A DNA stretch of 48,978 nt from an uncultured Pelagibacteraceae bacterium (GTDB lineage: Bacteria > Pseudomonadota > Alphaproteobacteria > Pelagibacterales > Pelagibacteraceae). Position numbers and translations under genes: made by a program. The stretch is taken from NCBI GenBank assembly GCA_902613755.1, contig CACMIH010000009.1, positions 1-48,978 of the forward strand, in the 5' to 3' direction. Positions 1 through 8,110 of the stretch are shown here, piece by piece (within the stretch, counting starts at the first letter, position 1; each line of letters opens with the position of its first letter). A model generated the notes under the pieces. That model searched no databases, had not been told where the DNA came from, and saw only the letters and a program-made list of their open reading frames with translations.

Positions 1-846
1 GCAGGTAGTTTTACGAACGCTACTGTTAACTTAAATCTCAGTCAATCAGCAATTAGCAGACAAATTCAATCATTAGAACAAGATTTAAAAGTACAATTGT
101 TCGAAAGACACGCTAGAGGATTAACACTTACTCAAAATGGAGAATATGTTTTTAAAACAGCCCATGAAGTAATAAGCAAACTAAAAGAAGTTGAAACCTC
201 ATTAGGAGATCAAAAAAGTAAGCCAACAGGTAAATTAACAATTACTACTGTCAGAAGTTTTGGAACTCACTGGTTAACACCAAGAATTCAAGAATTTATG
301 ACACTTAATCCAGAAATTGAGATTGAACTCGTTTTTGATGATAAAGAATTAGATCTAAGTACTCGTCAAGCTGACATCGGAATTTTTATGAGAAGACCAA
401 AACAGCTTAACTATATTCAGAAAAAATTAGTTGATATTAAGTATTATATTTATGGATCAAATAAATACTTAGAAAAAAATGGGATGCCAAAAACAGTTAA
501 TGATTTAAACAAACATAAATTTATTTCATTTGGAAAAGGTGCTCCTTCGCCAGTTTATAATCCTGATTGGGCTTTAAAAATAGGAATGCACGATGGAAAA
601 AAAAGAAAATCTATTATGAAGGTAAATAGTGTTAGTGGTTTATTATATGGTGTTGAGTCTGGAGTAGGGTTGGCAGCATTGCCAGAATATTTAGTAACCA
701 ATACTAGCAATATACTTAAAGTACTTCCAAAAGTAGAAGGACCAATAACAGAAGCTCACTTTGTTTATCCTCAATCCTTAAAAAACACAGCTAGAGTTCA
801 AGCTTTTAGAAATTTCTTATTCAGTAAAATTGGCGATTGGAAATAA
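1..846 (+). CDS. LysR-family transcriptional regulator (5' end outside window)
   Basis: The reading frame is open from base 1, so the gene starts before the window. The first visible residues read AGSFTNATVNLNLSQSAISR, then QIQSLEQDLKVQLFER: the recognition helix and wing of a LysR winged helix-turn-helix. The rest (about 85-275) matches a LysR effector-binding domain. An apparent TTG start at base 97 lies inside the helix-turn-helix region and is internal. Of the family, members bind as dimers or tetramers and regulate a neighbouring or divergent gene; the likely target lies upstream of the window or is the iron operon 124 bp downstream. The latter is weak inference, because that operon has its own Fur-like site. 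The effector is unknown. Confidence 0.9.
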   Translation, partial: AGSFTNATVNLNLSQSAISRQIQSLEQDLKVQLFERHARGLTLTQNGEYVFKTAHEVISKLKEVETSLGDQKSKPTGKLTITTVRSFGTHWLTPRIQEFMTLNPEIEIELVFDDKELDLSTRQADIGIFMRRPKQLNYIQKKLVDIKYYIYGSNKYLEKNGMPKTVNDLNKHKFISFGKGAPSPVYNPDWALKIGMHDGKKRKSIMKVNSVSGLLYGVESGVGLAALPEYLVTNTSNILKVLPKVEGPITEAHFVYPQSLKNTARVQAFRNFLFSKIGDWK

Positions 847-898
847 AAATACCCCCTACAAATAATATCAAATAACTCTTGTATTCTGCGACAAAATA

Positions 899-941
899 TG
901 CGATTGATAATCATTCGCATTGAGAATAAGTCTCATTCGCA
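899..941 (+). promoter_or_regulatory. Tandem Fur-like operator before the iron transporter
   Basis: The 124-bp spacer holds GATAATCATTCGCATTGAGA, followed by ATAAGTCTCATTCGCA. The word TCATTCGCA occurs twice (911-919 and 933-941), exactly 22 bp apart, about two helical turns. TGAGA and TCTCA form an inverted repeat at 921-935. GATAATCATT resembles half of the classical Fur box. With an iron-uptake operon starting at 970, iron-dependent repression by Fur or a related alphaproteobacterial regulator is the natural reading. The bound regulator is inferred. Confidence 0.6.
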
Positions 942-969
942 AAATAACTAGGGTAAAGAAAAGGATACA

Positions 970-1998
970 ATGAAAAAAGTAACAATAATAAGTTTTTTTC
1001 TTTCTTTAATAGTCTCGTCTTTTGCGATTGCAAAAGAAGTAAATATCTTCAATGCAAGACATTACAAGGCAGATAATGAGCTTTATAGCAAATTCACCAA
1101 CAAAACTGGAATTAAAGTAAACCTGATTAATGGAAAGGCCAGTGCATTAGAAAAAAGAATGATTGAAGAAGGGACTGACTCTTCAGCTGATCTTTATATT
1201 ACTGCTGATGCTGGAAGATGTGGAGCTTTCAAGGCTAAAGGAATGACACAAAGTGGTTTGGTGTCCGCAACAATTAAATCTTCTGTTCCAAAAAATTTTA
1301 GAACTACACACTGGGTAGGAGTAGCTAAAAGAGCAAGAATAATTTACTATTCACCAGAAAGAGTTAGTGGTGCTGAATTATCAGGTCTTACATATGAAGG
1401 TCTAGCTGATCCAAAATGGAAAGGTAGATTAGTAATTAGAAAATCAAGCAACATTTATAACAAATCTCTTGTAGCTTCATTGATTGAGAATAATGGAAAG
1501 AAAGCTGCTGCTGAATGGTCTAAAGGAGTTGTTGCTAATATGGCAAGAACACCAAAAGGAAATGACAGAGCTCAAATTATGGCAGTTGCAGCTGGAGAAG
1601 CTGATATTGCTGTAGCAAATACTTATTACTTGGCACTAATGCTATCTGGCAATAAAGGAGCAGAACAACAAGCGGCTGCTAAAAAAGTTAAGGCATTTTT
1701 TCCTAATCAAAATGATAGAGGAACACACATGAATATTAGTTGTGCAGCTTTAGTAAAAGGGGCTCCTAATAAAGCAAATGCTATTGCTCTTGTTGACTTT
1801 TTATTATCACCAGAGTCTCAGGAACATTTTACAAATAATACTTTTGAGTTTCCAATGATAGCTGGAGTATCTCCAAATCCATTAGTAGTGAATAATTTAG
1901 GATTAGATTTTAAACAAGATTTAATAACTAAAGTTTCAAGCTATGGAAAAAATCAAGCTGCTGCATTAGAGGTAATGACAGCTGCTGGATGGAAGTAA
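970..1998 (+). CDS. fbpA: Periplasmic iron(III)-binding protein of an ABC importer
   Basis: This is a 342-residue protein with a Sec signal peptide (residues 1 to about 21, ending SFAIA). The mature part starts KEVNIFNARHYKADNELYSK, the usual opening of FutA/FbpA-type ferric binding proteins. An ANTYYLALM segment near residues 215-223 supplies the paired tyrosines that bind Fe3+ in this family. It should capture ferric iron in the periplasm and deliver it to the FbpB permease encoded just downstream. The ATG at 970 follows AAAGGA. The Fur-like repeats at 899-941 lie directly upstream. Iron specificity is well supported by family and context; the exact ligand (free Fe3+ or a chelate) is not. 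Confidence 0.92.
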   Translation: MKKVTIISFFLSLIVSSFAIAKEVNIFNARHYKADNELYSKFTNKTGIKVNLINGKASALEKRMIEEGTDSSADLYITADAGRCGAFKAKGMTQSGLVSATIKSSVPKNFRTTHWVGVAKRARIIYYSPERVSGAELSGLTYEGLADPKWKGRLVIRKSSNIYNKSLVASLIENNGKKAAAEWSKGVVANMARTPKGNDRAQIMAVAAGEADIAVANTYYLALMLSGNKGAEQQAAAKKVKAFFPNQNDRGTHMNISCAALVKGAPNKANAIALVDFLLSPESQEHFTNNTFEFPMIAGVSPNPLVVNNLGLDFKQDLITKVSSYGKNQAAALEVMTAAGWK

Positions 1999-2005
1999 GG
2001 AAAAA

Positions 2006-2200
2006 GTGAGAAAAAATTTATTTAATTTTAATTTAGACATTTCTCCAGGCAAAAGTGGTTCTCTAGATGGTCAGATAACTTGTGAGCCATGCTTGTCACA
2101 ATGTGAAAAAATTAAAAAAAAAATAAATAATAGAAAATTATCTGAGATCGGAAATGATGATATTGATCGTATCATTAATATTTTTGATTTAAAAAGTTAA
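2006..2200 (+). CDS. Small CxxCxxxC protein within the iron operon
   Basis: This is a 64-codon ORF with a GTG start at 2006, preceded by AAGGA five bases upstream and only 7 bp after fbpA stops. It has no signal peptide or membrane segment. The middle contains ITCEPCLSQCEKI, a C-x2-C-x3-C motif, followed by a lysine-rich stretch and an acidic C-terminus. I do not recognise the family. Position between fbpA and fbpB and the cysteine cluster suggest a role tied to iron or an Fe-S/metal site, but that is inference. The good ribosome-binding site and tight spacing support a real gene. Confidence 0.6.
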   Translation: MRKNLFNFNLDISPGKSGSLDGQITCEPCLSQCEKIKKKINNRKLSEIGNDDIDRIINIFDLKS

Positions 2201-2209
2201 TTTTCAAAA

Positions 2210-2258
2210 AGTGAACATAACTCAATAGTTATTTACCCTACTATTGATTATGTTCACT
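2210..2258 (+). other. Long intercistronic hairpin before fbpB
   Basis: The left arm AGTGAACATAACTCAATAGT (2210-2229) and the right arm ACTATTGATTATGTTCACT (2240-2258) pair over 19 bp with one bulged C. The loop is the 10 bases TATTTACCCT. No T-run follows on the plus strand, so it is not a standard terminator. It ends just before the fbpB ribosome-binding site AAAGGG (2265-2270), which stays free. It may stabilise the upstream fbpA message or dampen read-through into the permease. Confidence 0.75.
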
Positions 2259-2275
2259 TGAACAAAAGGGTAAAA

Positions 2276-3904
2276 ATGTATTTAAAAAAAATTAATTTTT
2301 GGTTTTTAAGTTCTTTATTGGTGTCAATTTTTGTTGCTATACCAATTGTTACTGTATTCACTAGTTTTTTTGAGGATACATCAAATTATTATCAAATTCT
2401 AAAAGATACCTTTTTGTTTGAATATATTTTTAATTCACTAGTTTTGCTGATTAGTGTTTTAGTTTTAACTTTCTTAATTGGAACCAGTACGGCTTATTTA
2501 GTTTCTTTTTATAAATTTCCTTTTAGTAATTTTTTTAAATGGGCACTTATATTATCTTTTGCTGTACCTCCTTATATTTACGCATATTCATTGACAGCTT
2601 TCTTTGAAAATTATGGAACTTTATATTCGATATTGAATAATTTGTTTGGAGAAGCAAATTATAATCAAAGCATTCCAAAGTTTGATGGTCTGATAGGGGC
2701 TGTACTTTCTCTATCTTTTTCACTGTTTGCTTATGTTTATATTCTCTCAAGAGCATCGTTTCAGTATCAATCTCAAAATTTAATTGATTTAGGTAGAAAT
2801 TTAGGATTTTCAAAAGCAAAATCCTTTTATTCCTTAATTTTACCTGCCGCTAGACCAGCAATTGTTGCAGGCCTTTCTCTAGTTGCGATGGAAACTTTAG
2901 CTGAATTTGGGGCAGTTGATTTCTTTTCTATAAATACTTTAACAACAGGTATTTACAATTCTTGGATTACATTTGATGACTTAGCTTTCTCAAACAGGAT
3001 ATCTTTTTTTCTTCTTTTATTTATTTTTGCAATATTTATTTTGGAAAATTTATCTAGAAAAAAGGCAAGATATCACACCAATACTAAAGGTGGATTTAAA
3101 CAAAAAGAAAAAATTCAACTATCAGGAACTAAAGCATTTTTAGCGTTCTCAATTTGCTTCGTAGTTTTTTTCTTAAGTTTTTTATTTCCACTAAGTCAAA
3201 TGCTTTATTGGACATTAAAATTTCCTGAAAATCTTTTTGACATTCCAGTAGTAACTTTAACATTAAACACCTTGTACTTGGTATTGTTATCAAGCTTAGT
3301 TTTAATAATTTTTTCTTTAATTTCTAATTATGGAAATAGAGTCTCTAAAAATAAAACTTTAAACGCTTTATCTACTTTATCTATTTCTGGTTATGCAATT
3401 CCAGGAGTAATTTTAGCAGTGGCATTTATAACTTTTATTGCTTGGTTTGATGACAATGTTGTAAAAGCACTAGGTTTTTTATCTATTAAAAAAATGTTTA
3501 TTGGTTCTATTCTAGGACTTGTCTTAGTTTATTTTGTAAGATTCTATTCATTAGCTTTTAATGGAATAAAATCTGGTTATGAAAAAATAAACATTTCCGT
3601 TGATGAAAGTTCATATTTACTTGGTTACTCAAAAAAGAAAACTTTTATGAATATTCATGTACCTTTCTTAAGAAATTCTCTTTTATTTGTTGGAATACTA
3701 ATTTCTTTAGAAATAATAAGGGAGCTACCAATCACTTTGATTTTAAGACCTTTTAATTTTGAAACATTTGCAACTACAGCTTATATATCTGCTTCAGAAG
3801 ATTTATTAGAAGCCGCAGCTGTTCCTTCATTATTTTTAATTTTGATTGCAACTCTATTTATAATGCTTACATCTAAATATATACTGAGGGAAAATGAGCG
3901 ATAG
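2276..3904 (+). CDS. fbpB: Iron(III) ABC transporter permease (fused two-domain)
   Basis: This is a 542-residue, very hydrophobic protein with about twelve membrane segments in two homologous halves. Each half carries a cytoplasmic coupling (EAA-type) loop. The first, at about 168-195, reads NLGFSKAKSFYSLILPAARP and continues into METLAEFGAVDFF. The second, at about 441-468, reads LLGYSKKKTFMNIHVPFLRN. Fused permeases of this size are typical of FbpB/AfuB/SfuB ferric transporters. I chose ATG 2276 because AAAGGG lies five bases upstream. A longer frame from TTG 2258 would start inside the hairpin arm at 2210-2258. It partners fbpA and the overlapping fbpC. Confidence 0.92.
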   Translation: MYLKKINFWFLSSLLVSIFVAIPIVTVFTSFFEDTSNYYQILKDTFLFEYIFNSLVLLISVLVLTFLIGTSTAYLVSFYKFPFSNFFKWALILSFAVPPYIYAYSLTAFFENYGTLYSILNNLFGEANYNQSIPKFDGLIGAVLSLSFSLFAYVYILSRASFQYQSQNLIDLGRNLGFSKAKSFYSLILPAARPAIVAGLSLVAMETLAEFGAVDFFSINTLTTGIYNSWITFDDLAFSNRISFFLLLFIFAIFILENLSRKKARYHTNTKGGFKQKEKIQLSGTKAFLAFSICFVVFFLSFLFPLSQMLYWTLKFPENLFDIPVVTLTLNTLYLVLLSSLVLIIFSLISNYGNRVSKNKTLNALSTLSISGYAIPGVILAVAFITFIAWFDDNVVKALGFLSIKKMFIGSILGLVLVYFVRFYSLAFNGIKSGYEKINISVDESSYLLGYSKKKTFMNIHVPFLRNSLLFVGILISLEIIRELPITLILRPFNFETFATTAYISASEDLLEAAAVPSLFLILIATLFIMLTSKYILRENER

Positions 3905-4955
3905 TTATTTAGAGATTAAAAATGTTGATTTCACTATAGGTGGAAAGATCAAAGTCAAGAACGCATCTTTTGCGATTGAAAATGAAGGGGATACTTTGTG
4001 TATTCTCGGTCCTTCAGGAATTGGAAAAACTACAATACTTAGAACTATAGCTGGTTTAGAAAAAATTGATAAAGGTTCAATAAAATTAAACGGAAAATTA
4101 TTATCGTCTAAAGATAAAAATGTAGAACCTGAAGATAGAAACATATCTTTAGCTTTTCAGGACAACAGTTTATTTCCTCATTACACAGTTGAAAAAAATA
4201 TTTTATTAGGCGCAGAGAGAAATAAAGGAAAAAGAAAGAAAAAACTTAGTTTTAAAGAGATTATAGATTTTCTTGGTATAGAAAAAATATTACCAAAATT
4301 TCCACATGAAATTAGCGCAGGGGAAGCACAAAGAGCTTCGCTTGCAAGATCGCTATTAACACAACCTGATCTTTTGCTTTTAGATGAACCTCTATCTAAT
4401 GTAGATCAAAGTTTTAAAGAAGAAATTCAAGTAAGACTAAAAAAAATATTAAGTAAATTAAAAATTACAACAATAATTGTTACACATGACTCCTATGAAG
4501 CTTTTTATCTTGGTTCCAAATGTGCAATTATATTAGATGGTCAAATTAAACAGTTTGATGATCCTTATAATGTTTATCATTTTCCAAATTCAGTCGAAGT
4601 AGTAAATTTTTTAAATCGTGGAATTTTAATTCCAGCAAAAGTAACAGGAGAAAACTCATTAGAAAATGACGATCTTGGAACTATTAAAGGTAATTTTATT
4701 AAGCATTATCCAAAAGGTTCAAATGTACAATTATTATTACAACCAGAGGACCTTGAACATGACGATAAAAGTAATCTAAAGCTTGAAGTAGTAGATCGAA
4801 AATTTAGAGGAACAAACTTTATCTATACTTTAAAAACCAATAGCGATTTATTAATTCCAGTTTTTGTTCATTCTCATCATGAACACCAACATGAAGCTGA
4901 CGAAAAGTTTGGAATTAAAAGACCGATTAATATTGATCACATAGTTTGTTTTTAA
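3894..4955 (+). CDS. fbpC: Iron(III) ABC transporter ATP-binding protein
   Basis: This 353-residue ATPase overlaps the end of fbpB by 11 bp. It has Walker A GPSGIGKTT (about 38-46), Walker B LLLLDEP (about 158-164) and the H-loop VTHD (about 196-199). The signature loop reads ISAGEAQRASLARSLL instead of the canonical LSGGQ. The C-terminal TOBE-like region (from about 240) ends with a His-rich loop, HSHHEHQHE (about 325-333). Some histidine here is normal for FbpC relatives, but five in nine residues is notable and could sense metal (inference). It energises ferric iron import through FbpB. Confidence 0.92.
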   Translation: MSDSYLEIKNVDFTIGGKIKVKNASFAIENEGDTLCILGPSGIGKTTILRTIAGLEKIDKGSIKLNGKLLSSKDKNVEPEDRNISLAFQDNSLFPHYTVEKNILLGAERNKGKRKKKLSFKEIIDFLGIEKILPKFPHEISAGEAQRASLARSLLTQPDLLLLDEPLSNVDQSFKEEIQVRLKKILSKLKITTIIVTHDSYEAFYLGSKCAIILDGQIKQFDDPYNVYHFPNSVEVVNFLNRGILIPAKVTGENSLENDDLGTIKGNFIKHYPKGSNVQLLLQPEDLEHDDKSNLKLEVVDRKFRGTNFIYTLKTNSDLLIPVFVHSHHEHQHEADEKFGIKRPINIDHIVCF

Positions 4956-4967
4956 TAAAACAAGCAA

Positions 4968-5654
4968 ATGCTTACTAAAAAACAATTATTCACTCGAGGG
5001 ATGTTAGATATTTCTCCACATATGCTTTCAGTAATTCCATTTGGAATAATTTGTGGAGCAATCGGTGTCGAACTTGGATTTCACCCATATTTAGTCTACG
5101 CAATGTCTTTCATCATTTTTGGAGGAGCTTCGCAGATAGTATTTTTACAATTGTTATCGGGGGGTGCATCAAGTTTAGTTGCAGTTGCTTCTGTTGGAAT
5201 TATAAATTCAAGACATTTATTATATGGAGCAGTTTTATCTGAATATTTAGAAAAATTATCTTTTATAAAAAAATTATTAATTTCTTATGTTGTTGTCGAT
5301 CAAGGATTTGCTGAGTCTAATAAATTTTTCAAAAAAAATAGAAGTGAAGAATTTTTACATTATCATTTAATTGGTACCGGTTGTACAATGTGGGTTTGTT
5401 GGCAAATTGCAACTTTATCAGGTATTGTTTTAGGATCATTTGTTCCAGAGGAACTTGGATTAAAATTTGCAATTCCTCTAACGTTTATAGCAATTGTTGT
5501 TCAGGATTTAAAAAAATTAGATCATGTAATTGTAATGATTACTTGTGGTTTAAGTTCACTGTTATTTTTTGATGCTCCATTTAAATCTTACATAATTATT
5601 TCACCAATAATTGCTTTATTTGTGGCCGCACTATTATTGAGGTTAAAAAAATGA
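4968..5654 (+). CDS. azlC: AzlC-family branched-chain amino acid exporter, large subunit
   Basis: This is a 228-residue membrane protein with several hydrophobic helices. The N-terminal region RGMLDISPHMLSVIPFGIIC and the FGGASQIVFLQLL and INSRHLLYGAVL segments match AzlC proteins. AzlC and AzlD together form an exporter of branched-chain or related hydrophobic amino acids in characterised relatives. It starts 12 bp after fbpC on the same strand and overlaps azlD by 4 bp (ATGA), so the two subunits are translationally coupled. A functional link to the iron genes is not evident. Substrate is inferred from the family only. Confidence 0.88.
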   Translation: MLTKKQLFTRGMLDISPHMLSVIPFGIICGAIGVELGFHPYLVYAMSFIIFGGASQIVFLQLLSGGASSLVAVASVGIINSRHLLYGAVLSEYLEKLSFIKKLLISYVVVDQGFAESNKFFKKNRSEEFLHYHLIGTGCTMWVCWQIATLSGIVLGSFVPEELGLKFAIPLTFIAIVVQDLKKLDHVIVMITCGLSSLLFFDAPFKSYIIISPIIALFVAALLLRLKK

Positions 5655-5968
5655 CTCTTACTGCAATAATTTTTGCTGGAATATTAACTTACTTCACTAG
5701 AATGACCATGATCGCTTTAATAAGTAGAGATATGTTGGGAGATAAAATTAAAGCAGTGTTAGAATATGTTCCTTCTGCAGTATTCCCAGCAATAATATTC
5801 CCAGGAATATTTATAAATGATTTTGGAACTTTTATAGAAATGAATGATCCCAAAATTTTTGGAGCATTAGTCGCTGTAATTGTAGGTTATTTTTCAAAAA
5901 ATATTATTGCAACAATTTCAGCTGGATTAGTTTCTTATTGGTTTTTAATATTTGTTGTTTTTAGTTAG
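5651..5968 (+). CDS. azlD: AzlD-family exporter, small subunit
   Basis: This 105-residue protein has about four hydrophobic segments and the AzlD-like N-terminus AIIFAGILTYFTRMTMIALI. A proline-rich segment follows (EYVPSAVFPAIIFPGIF). The start ATG overlaps the azlC stop (ATGA), the usual arrangement for this two-component exporter. The 3' end overlaps the convergent metallo-hydrolase gene by 8 bp, so no terminator fits between them. Assignment rests on size, topology and the azlC partner. Confidence 0.85.
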   Translation: MTLTAIIFAGILTYFTRMTMIALISRDMLGDKIKAVLEYVPSAVFPAIIFPGIFINDFGTFIEMNDPKIFGALVAVIVGYFSKNIIATISAGLVSYWFLIFVVFS

Positions 5969-6644
5969 CACCTAACTTAATATTTCTACTTACATTGATA
6001 TCTATTAATTGTGGTTTTGCTAAATTAAGATTCGACATAAGCTCAACATATTCATCAACATTTTTAACCTGCAACCTTGGATTAAATTTTTTTTCATTAC
6101 CAATAGTACTAAATTCTTTACCGTTATAATCATGGCCAGGATACAAAATGGTATCCTCAGGTAATTTTAACAATCTATTAAAGATTGAATTATACGCATC
6201 TTTTGAACTTCCGTTTTGAAAATCTGTTCTGCCAGTACCATTAATTAAAAGAGTATCTCCTGAAAACAAATAGTTATCCATTAAGAAACTATAGCTGTCA
6301 GAAGTATGACCAGGTGTATACATCGCTTTAATTTCTATTTGGTCAATTTTTATTATTTCATCGTCTTTTACTTTAATTTCTACAGTATCAGCAGGTGTGT
6401 GTTCCCCCATAAGTGTAGAGCAATTTGTTGCTTGCTTCAGTCTACTTGCACCAGTTACATGGTCAGCATGAATATGGGTATCTATTACCTTAACTAATTT
6501 TAAATCTAACTCGTTTAGTATCTTAATGTAGCTTTCAACATACTCAATTACTGGATCAATTATAACTGCCTCGCGACCTTTTGACGACGCAATAAGATAA
6601 GTATAAGTTGATGATTTATTATCAAAAACTTGTCTAAAAATCAT
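5961..6644 (-). CDS. ETHE1-like persulfide dioxygenase (metallo-beta-lactamase fold)
   Basis: This 227-residue protein has a full metallo-beta-lactamase metal site: DTHIHADHVTGA (His57, His59, Asp61, His62), TPGHTSDS (about 110-117), FSGDTLL with the bridging aspartate, and YPGHDYNG near the C-terminus. The segment GTGRTDFQNG is characteristic of ETHE1-type sulfur dioxygenases, which use one Fe(II) to oxidise glutathione persulfide to sulfite. That function is expected for sulfide or persulfide detoxification. The alternative is a glyoxalase II-like hydrolase, but the GRTDFQ segment argues for ETHE1. It is divergent from the DUF4396 gene, with 22 bp between starts. Confidence 0.82.
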   Translation of the reverse strand: MIFRQVFDNKSSTYTYLIASSKGREAVIIDPVIEYVESYIKILNELDLKLVKVIDTHIHADHVTGASRLKQATNCSTLMGEHTPADTVEIKVKDDEIIKIDQIEIKAMYTPGHTSDSYSFLMDNYLFSGDTLLINGTGRTDFQNGSSKDAYNSIFNRLLKLPEDTILYPGHDYNGKEFSTIGNEKKFNPRLQVKNVDEYVELMSNLNLAKPQLIDINVSRNIKLGAN

Positions 6645-6666
6645 TTATAATTAATATCAAATTATT

Positions 6667-7104
6667 ATGAATACCTCCACATTTCATTGGTCATGTAGAC
6701 ATACCTGGAAAAGAAGCGCAAAAAATACAGCTTGGTGTGTACTTGGTTGTGCAATTGGTGATTTTGGAACAATATTGTTTTTTCAACTAACTCAAATTCC
6801 TTTTCCAGTTTTAGGAATAATGATTTTAGCAATAATCAATGGATTGATCACAAGTATTATTTTAGAAACAATAATTTTAATGACACAAAATTTTAATTTT
6901 ATTAATGCATTTAAAACTGCTTGTGGAATGAGTTTAATTTCAATGATCAGTATGGAAATTATGATGAACTTGACTGACTATGTGTTAACTGGAGGTGCAA
7001 TTTTAACGTGGTGGGTGGTGCCTATCATGCTGATTGTAGGTTTTTTAACTCCTTGGCCTTATAATTATTGGAGATTAAAAAAATTTGGAATTGCTTGTCA
7101 TTAA
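6667..7104 (+). CDS. DUF4396 family membrane protein
   Basis: This is a 145-residue protein. A His/Cys-containing N-terminus (HWSCRHTWKRSAKNTAWCVL) precedes about four hydrophobic segments. The phrase KNTAWCVLGCAIGDFGTI and the C-terminal LTPWPYNYWRLKKFG match DUF4396 proteins as I know them. The function of the family is unknown. His and Cys residues near the N-terminus, and a C-terminal ACH, could bind a metal (inference). The start is divergent from the persulfide dioxygenase gene, and the two may share a promoter in the 22-bp gap or within each other's ends. Confidence 0.65.
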   Translation: MNTSTFHWSCRHTWKRSAKNTAWCVLGCAIGDFGTILFFQLTQIPFPVLGIMILAIINGLITSIILETIILMTQNFNFINAFKTACGMSLISMISMEIMMNLTDYVLTGGAILTWWVVPIMLIVGFLTPWPYNYWRLKKFGIACH

Positions 7105-7106
7105 TA

Positions 7107-7634
7107 TTAAAGAATTCTTTTTAATAAATTGTCTCCAAAAAATAGTTTGTGAATAATAACAGCAGTTATATGAATCACTATTAAACCAATAAGTGTATAA
7201 TTTGAAAGAATATGAATTTCGTAAAACTGATCTGCTAAATCAAAATTTTCATTAATTTGAACTTCTCTAAACAATATTGTTAGTGTTTCACCATTAAATA
7301 ATTTTTTTAATATTCCTGAAATTGTTATTGATAAAATAGCAACATATAAAAGAACATGGTTCAACTTTGCTAGAAATCTTTGTCCTTTAAAAATACTTGG
7401 ATCTAATTTTGGAGTTGGATTAAGTATATTATTTATTAACCTTATTATGACTATATAAAAAACGGTTAAACCTAATGTAACGTGTATATCTTCAATGGTT
7501 ATTCTTTGATCACCGAAATCTAAATCAACTAAATAAAAACCCAAAGGCATTTGTATTAAAAGAATAATTGCGCTGAGCCAATGTAACACCTTTGAGATAA
7601 TACCATACTCTGTTACGGTGTTTGTTAGATGCAT
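7107..7634 (-). CDS. Cytochrome b561 family protein
   Basis: This 175-residue protein has four predicted membrane helices. Histidines sit at spots typical of the bacterial b561 family: KVLHWLSAIILLIQMPLGFY in helix 1, IHVTLGLTVFYIVIIRLIN in helix 2, LNHVLLYVAILSI in helix 3 and IGLIVIHITAVIIHKLF in helix 4. Such proteins bind two b hemes and move electrons from quinol or to a soluble cytochrome. Its start codon abuts that of a divergent c-type cytochrome gene at 7629, so the two probably work in one electron path. Its 3' end nearly meets DUF4396. Confidence 0.85.
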   Translation of the reverse strand: MHLTNTVTEYGIISKVLHWLSAIILLIQMPLGFYLVDLDFGDQRITIEDIHVTLGLTVFYIVIIRLINNILNPTPKLDPSIFKGQRFLAKLNHVLLYVAILSITISGILKKLFNGETLTILFREVQINENFDLADQFYEIHILSNYTLIGLIVIHITAVIIHKLFFGDNLLKRIL

Positions 7635-8096
7635 ATTTTATTTAATCACATAAAAAAATATATTAAAATAATTTTATTTTCAATTTTAAGCATATTTTTT
7701 GTCTCATCTGGTAATGCTGAGTTAACAGTAGAAGATATTGTTAAAAGTAGACAAGCATTGTTTAGTAAAAACTATAGTACAGCAAAAAGAGTACAAGCTT
7801 TTTCGTCAAAAGGAGATTTTGAAAAAGCAAAAAAACTAATGATTGAAATGAGTGAAAATTATAAAGTTTTGATAGATCTATTTCCCGAAAGCACTGAAGA
7901 TGAATTTGATACTGAAGCTTTACCAACTGTTTGGGAAGAAAAAGATGCTTTTAATGCATTAATGACAAAAGCATCTGAGGATATGATAAAACTTACGTCT
8001 GTAATTGAAGACGCCGATGATATAAGAGGAACCTTGAAACAATTTATGTGGAGTAATTGCAAAGATTGTCACAGTAGGTATAGAGAAGAACATTAG
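7629..8096 (+). CDS. Periplasmic c-type cytochrome (c'/c-556-like)
   Basis: This is a 155-residue protein with an N-terminal signal peptide (about 1-31, ending SSGNA). The mature part is helical, with one heme-binding CKDCH close to the C-terminus (FMWSNCKDCHSRYREEH). A C-terminal CxxCH on a four-helix bundle is the hallmark of cytochrome c' and c-556 proteins. The ATG at 7629 is the only usable start before the signal peptide. It overlaps the start of the divergent b561 gene through the palindrome ATGCAT. It probably exchanges electrons with that b561. Confidence 0.85.
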   Translation: MHILFNHIKKYIKIILFSILSIFFVSSGNAELTVEDIVKSRQALFSKNYSTAKRVQAFSSKGDFEKAKKLMIEMSENYKVLIDLFPESTEDEFDTEALPTVWEEKDAFNALMTKASEDMIKLTSVIEDADDIRGTLKQFMWSNCKDCHSRYREEH

Positions 8097-8110
8097 TTAC
8101 CAATATAAAA

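Noticed and set aside
97..846. TTG at base 97 as the start of the LysR gene
   Set aside because: The frame is open to base 1 and the upstream residues form the LysR helix-turn-helix, so the start lies outside the window.
2258..2275. TTG 2258 as the fbpB start
   Set aside because: It falls in the hairpin arm and lacks a ribosome-binding site; ATG 2276 follows AAAGGG at good spacing.
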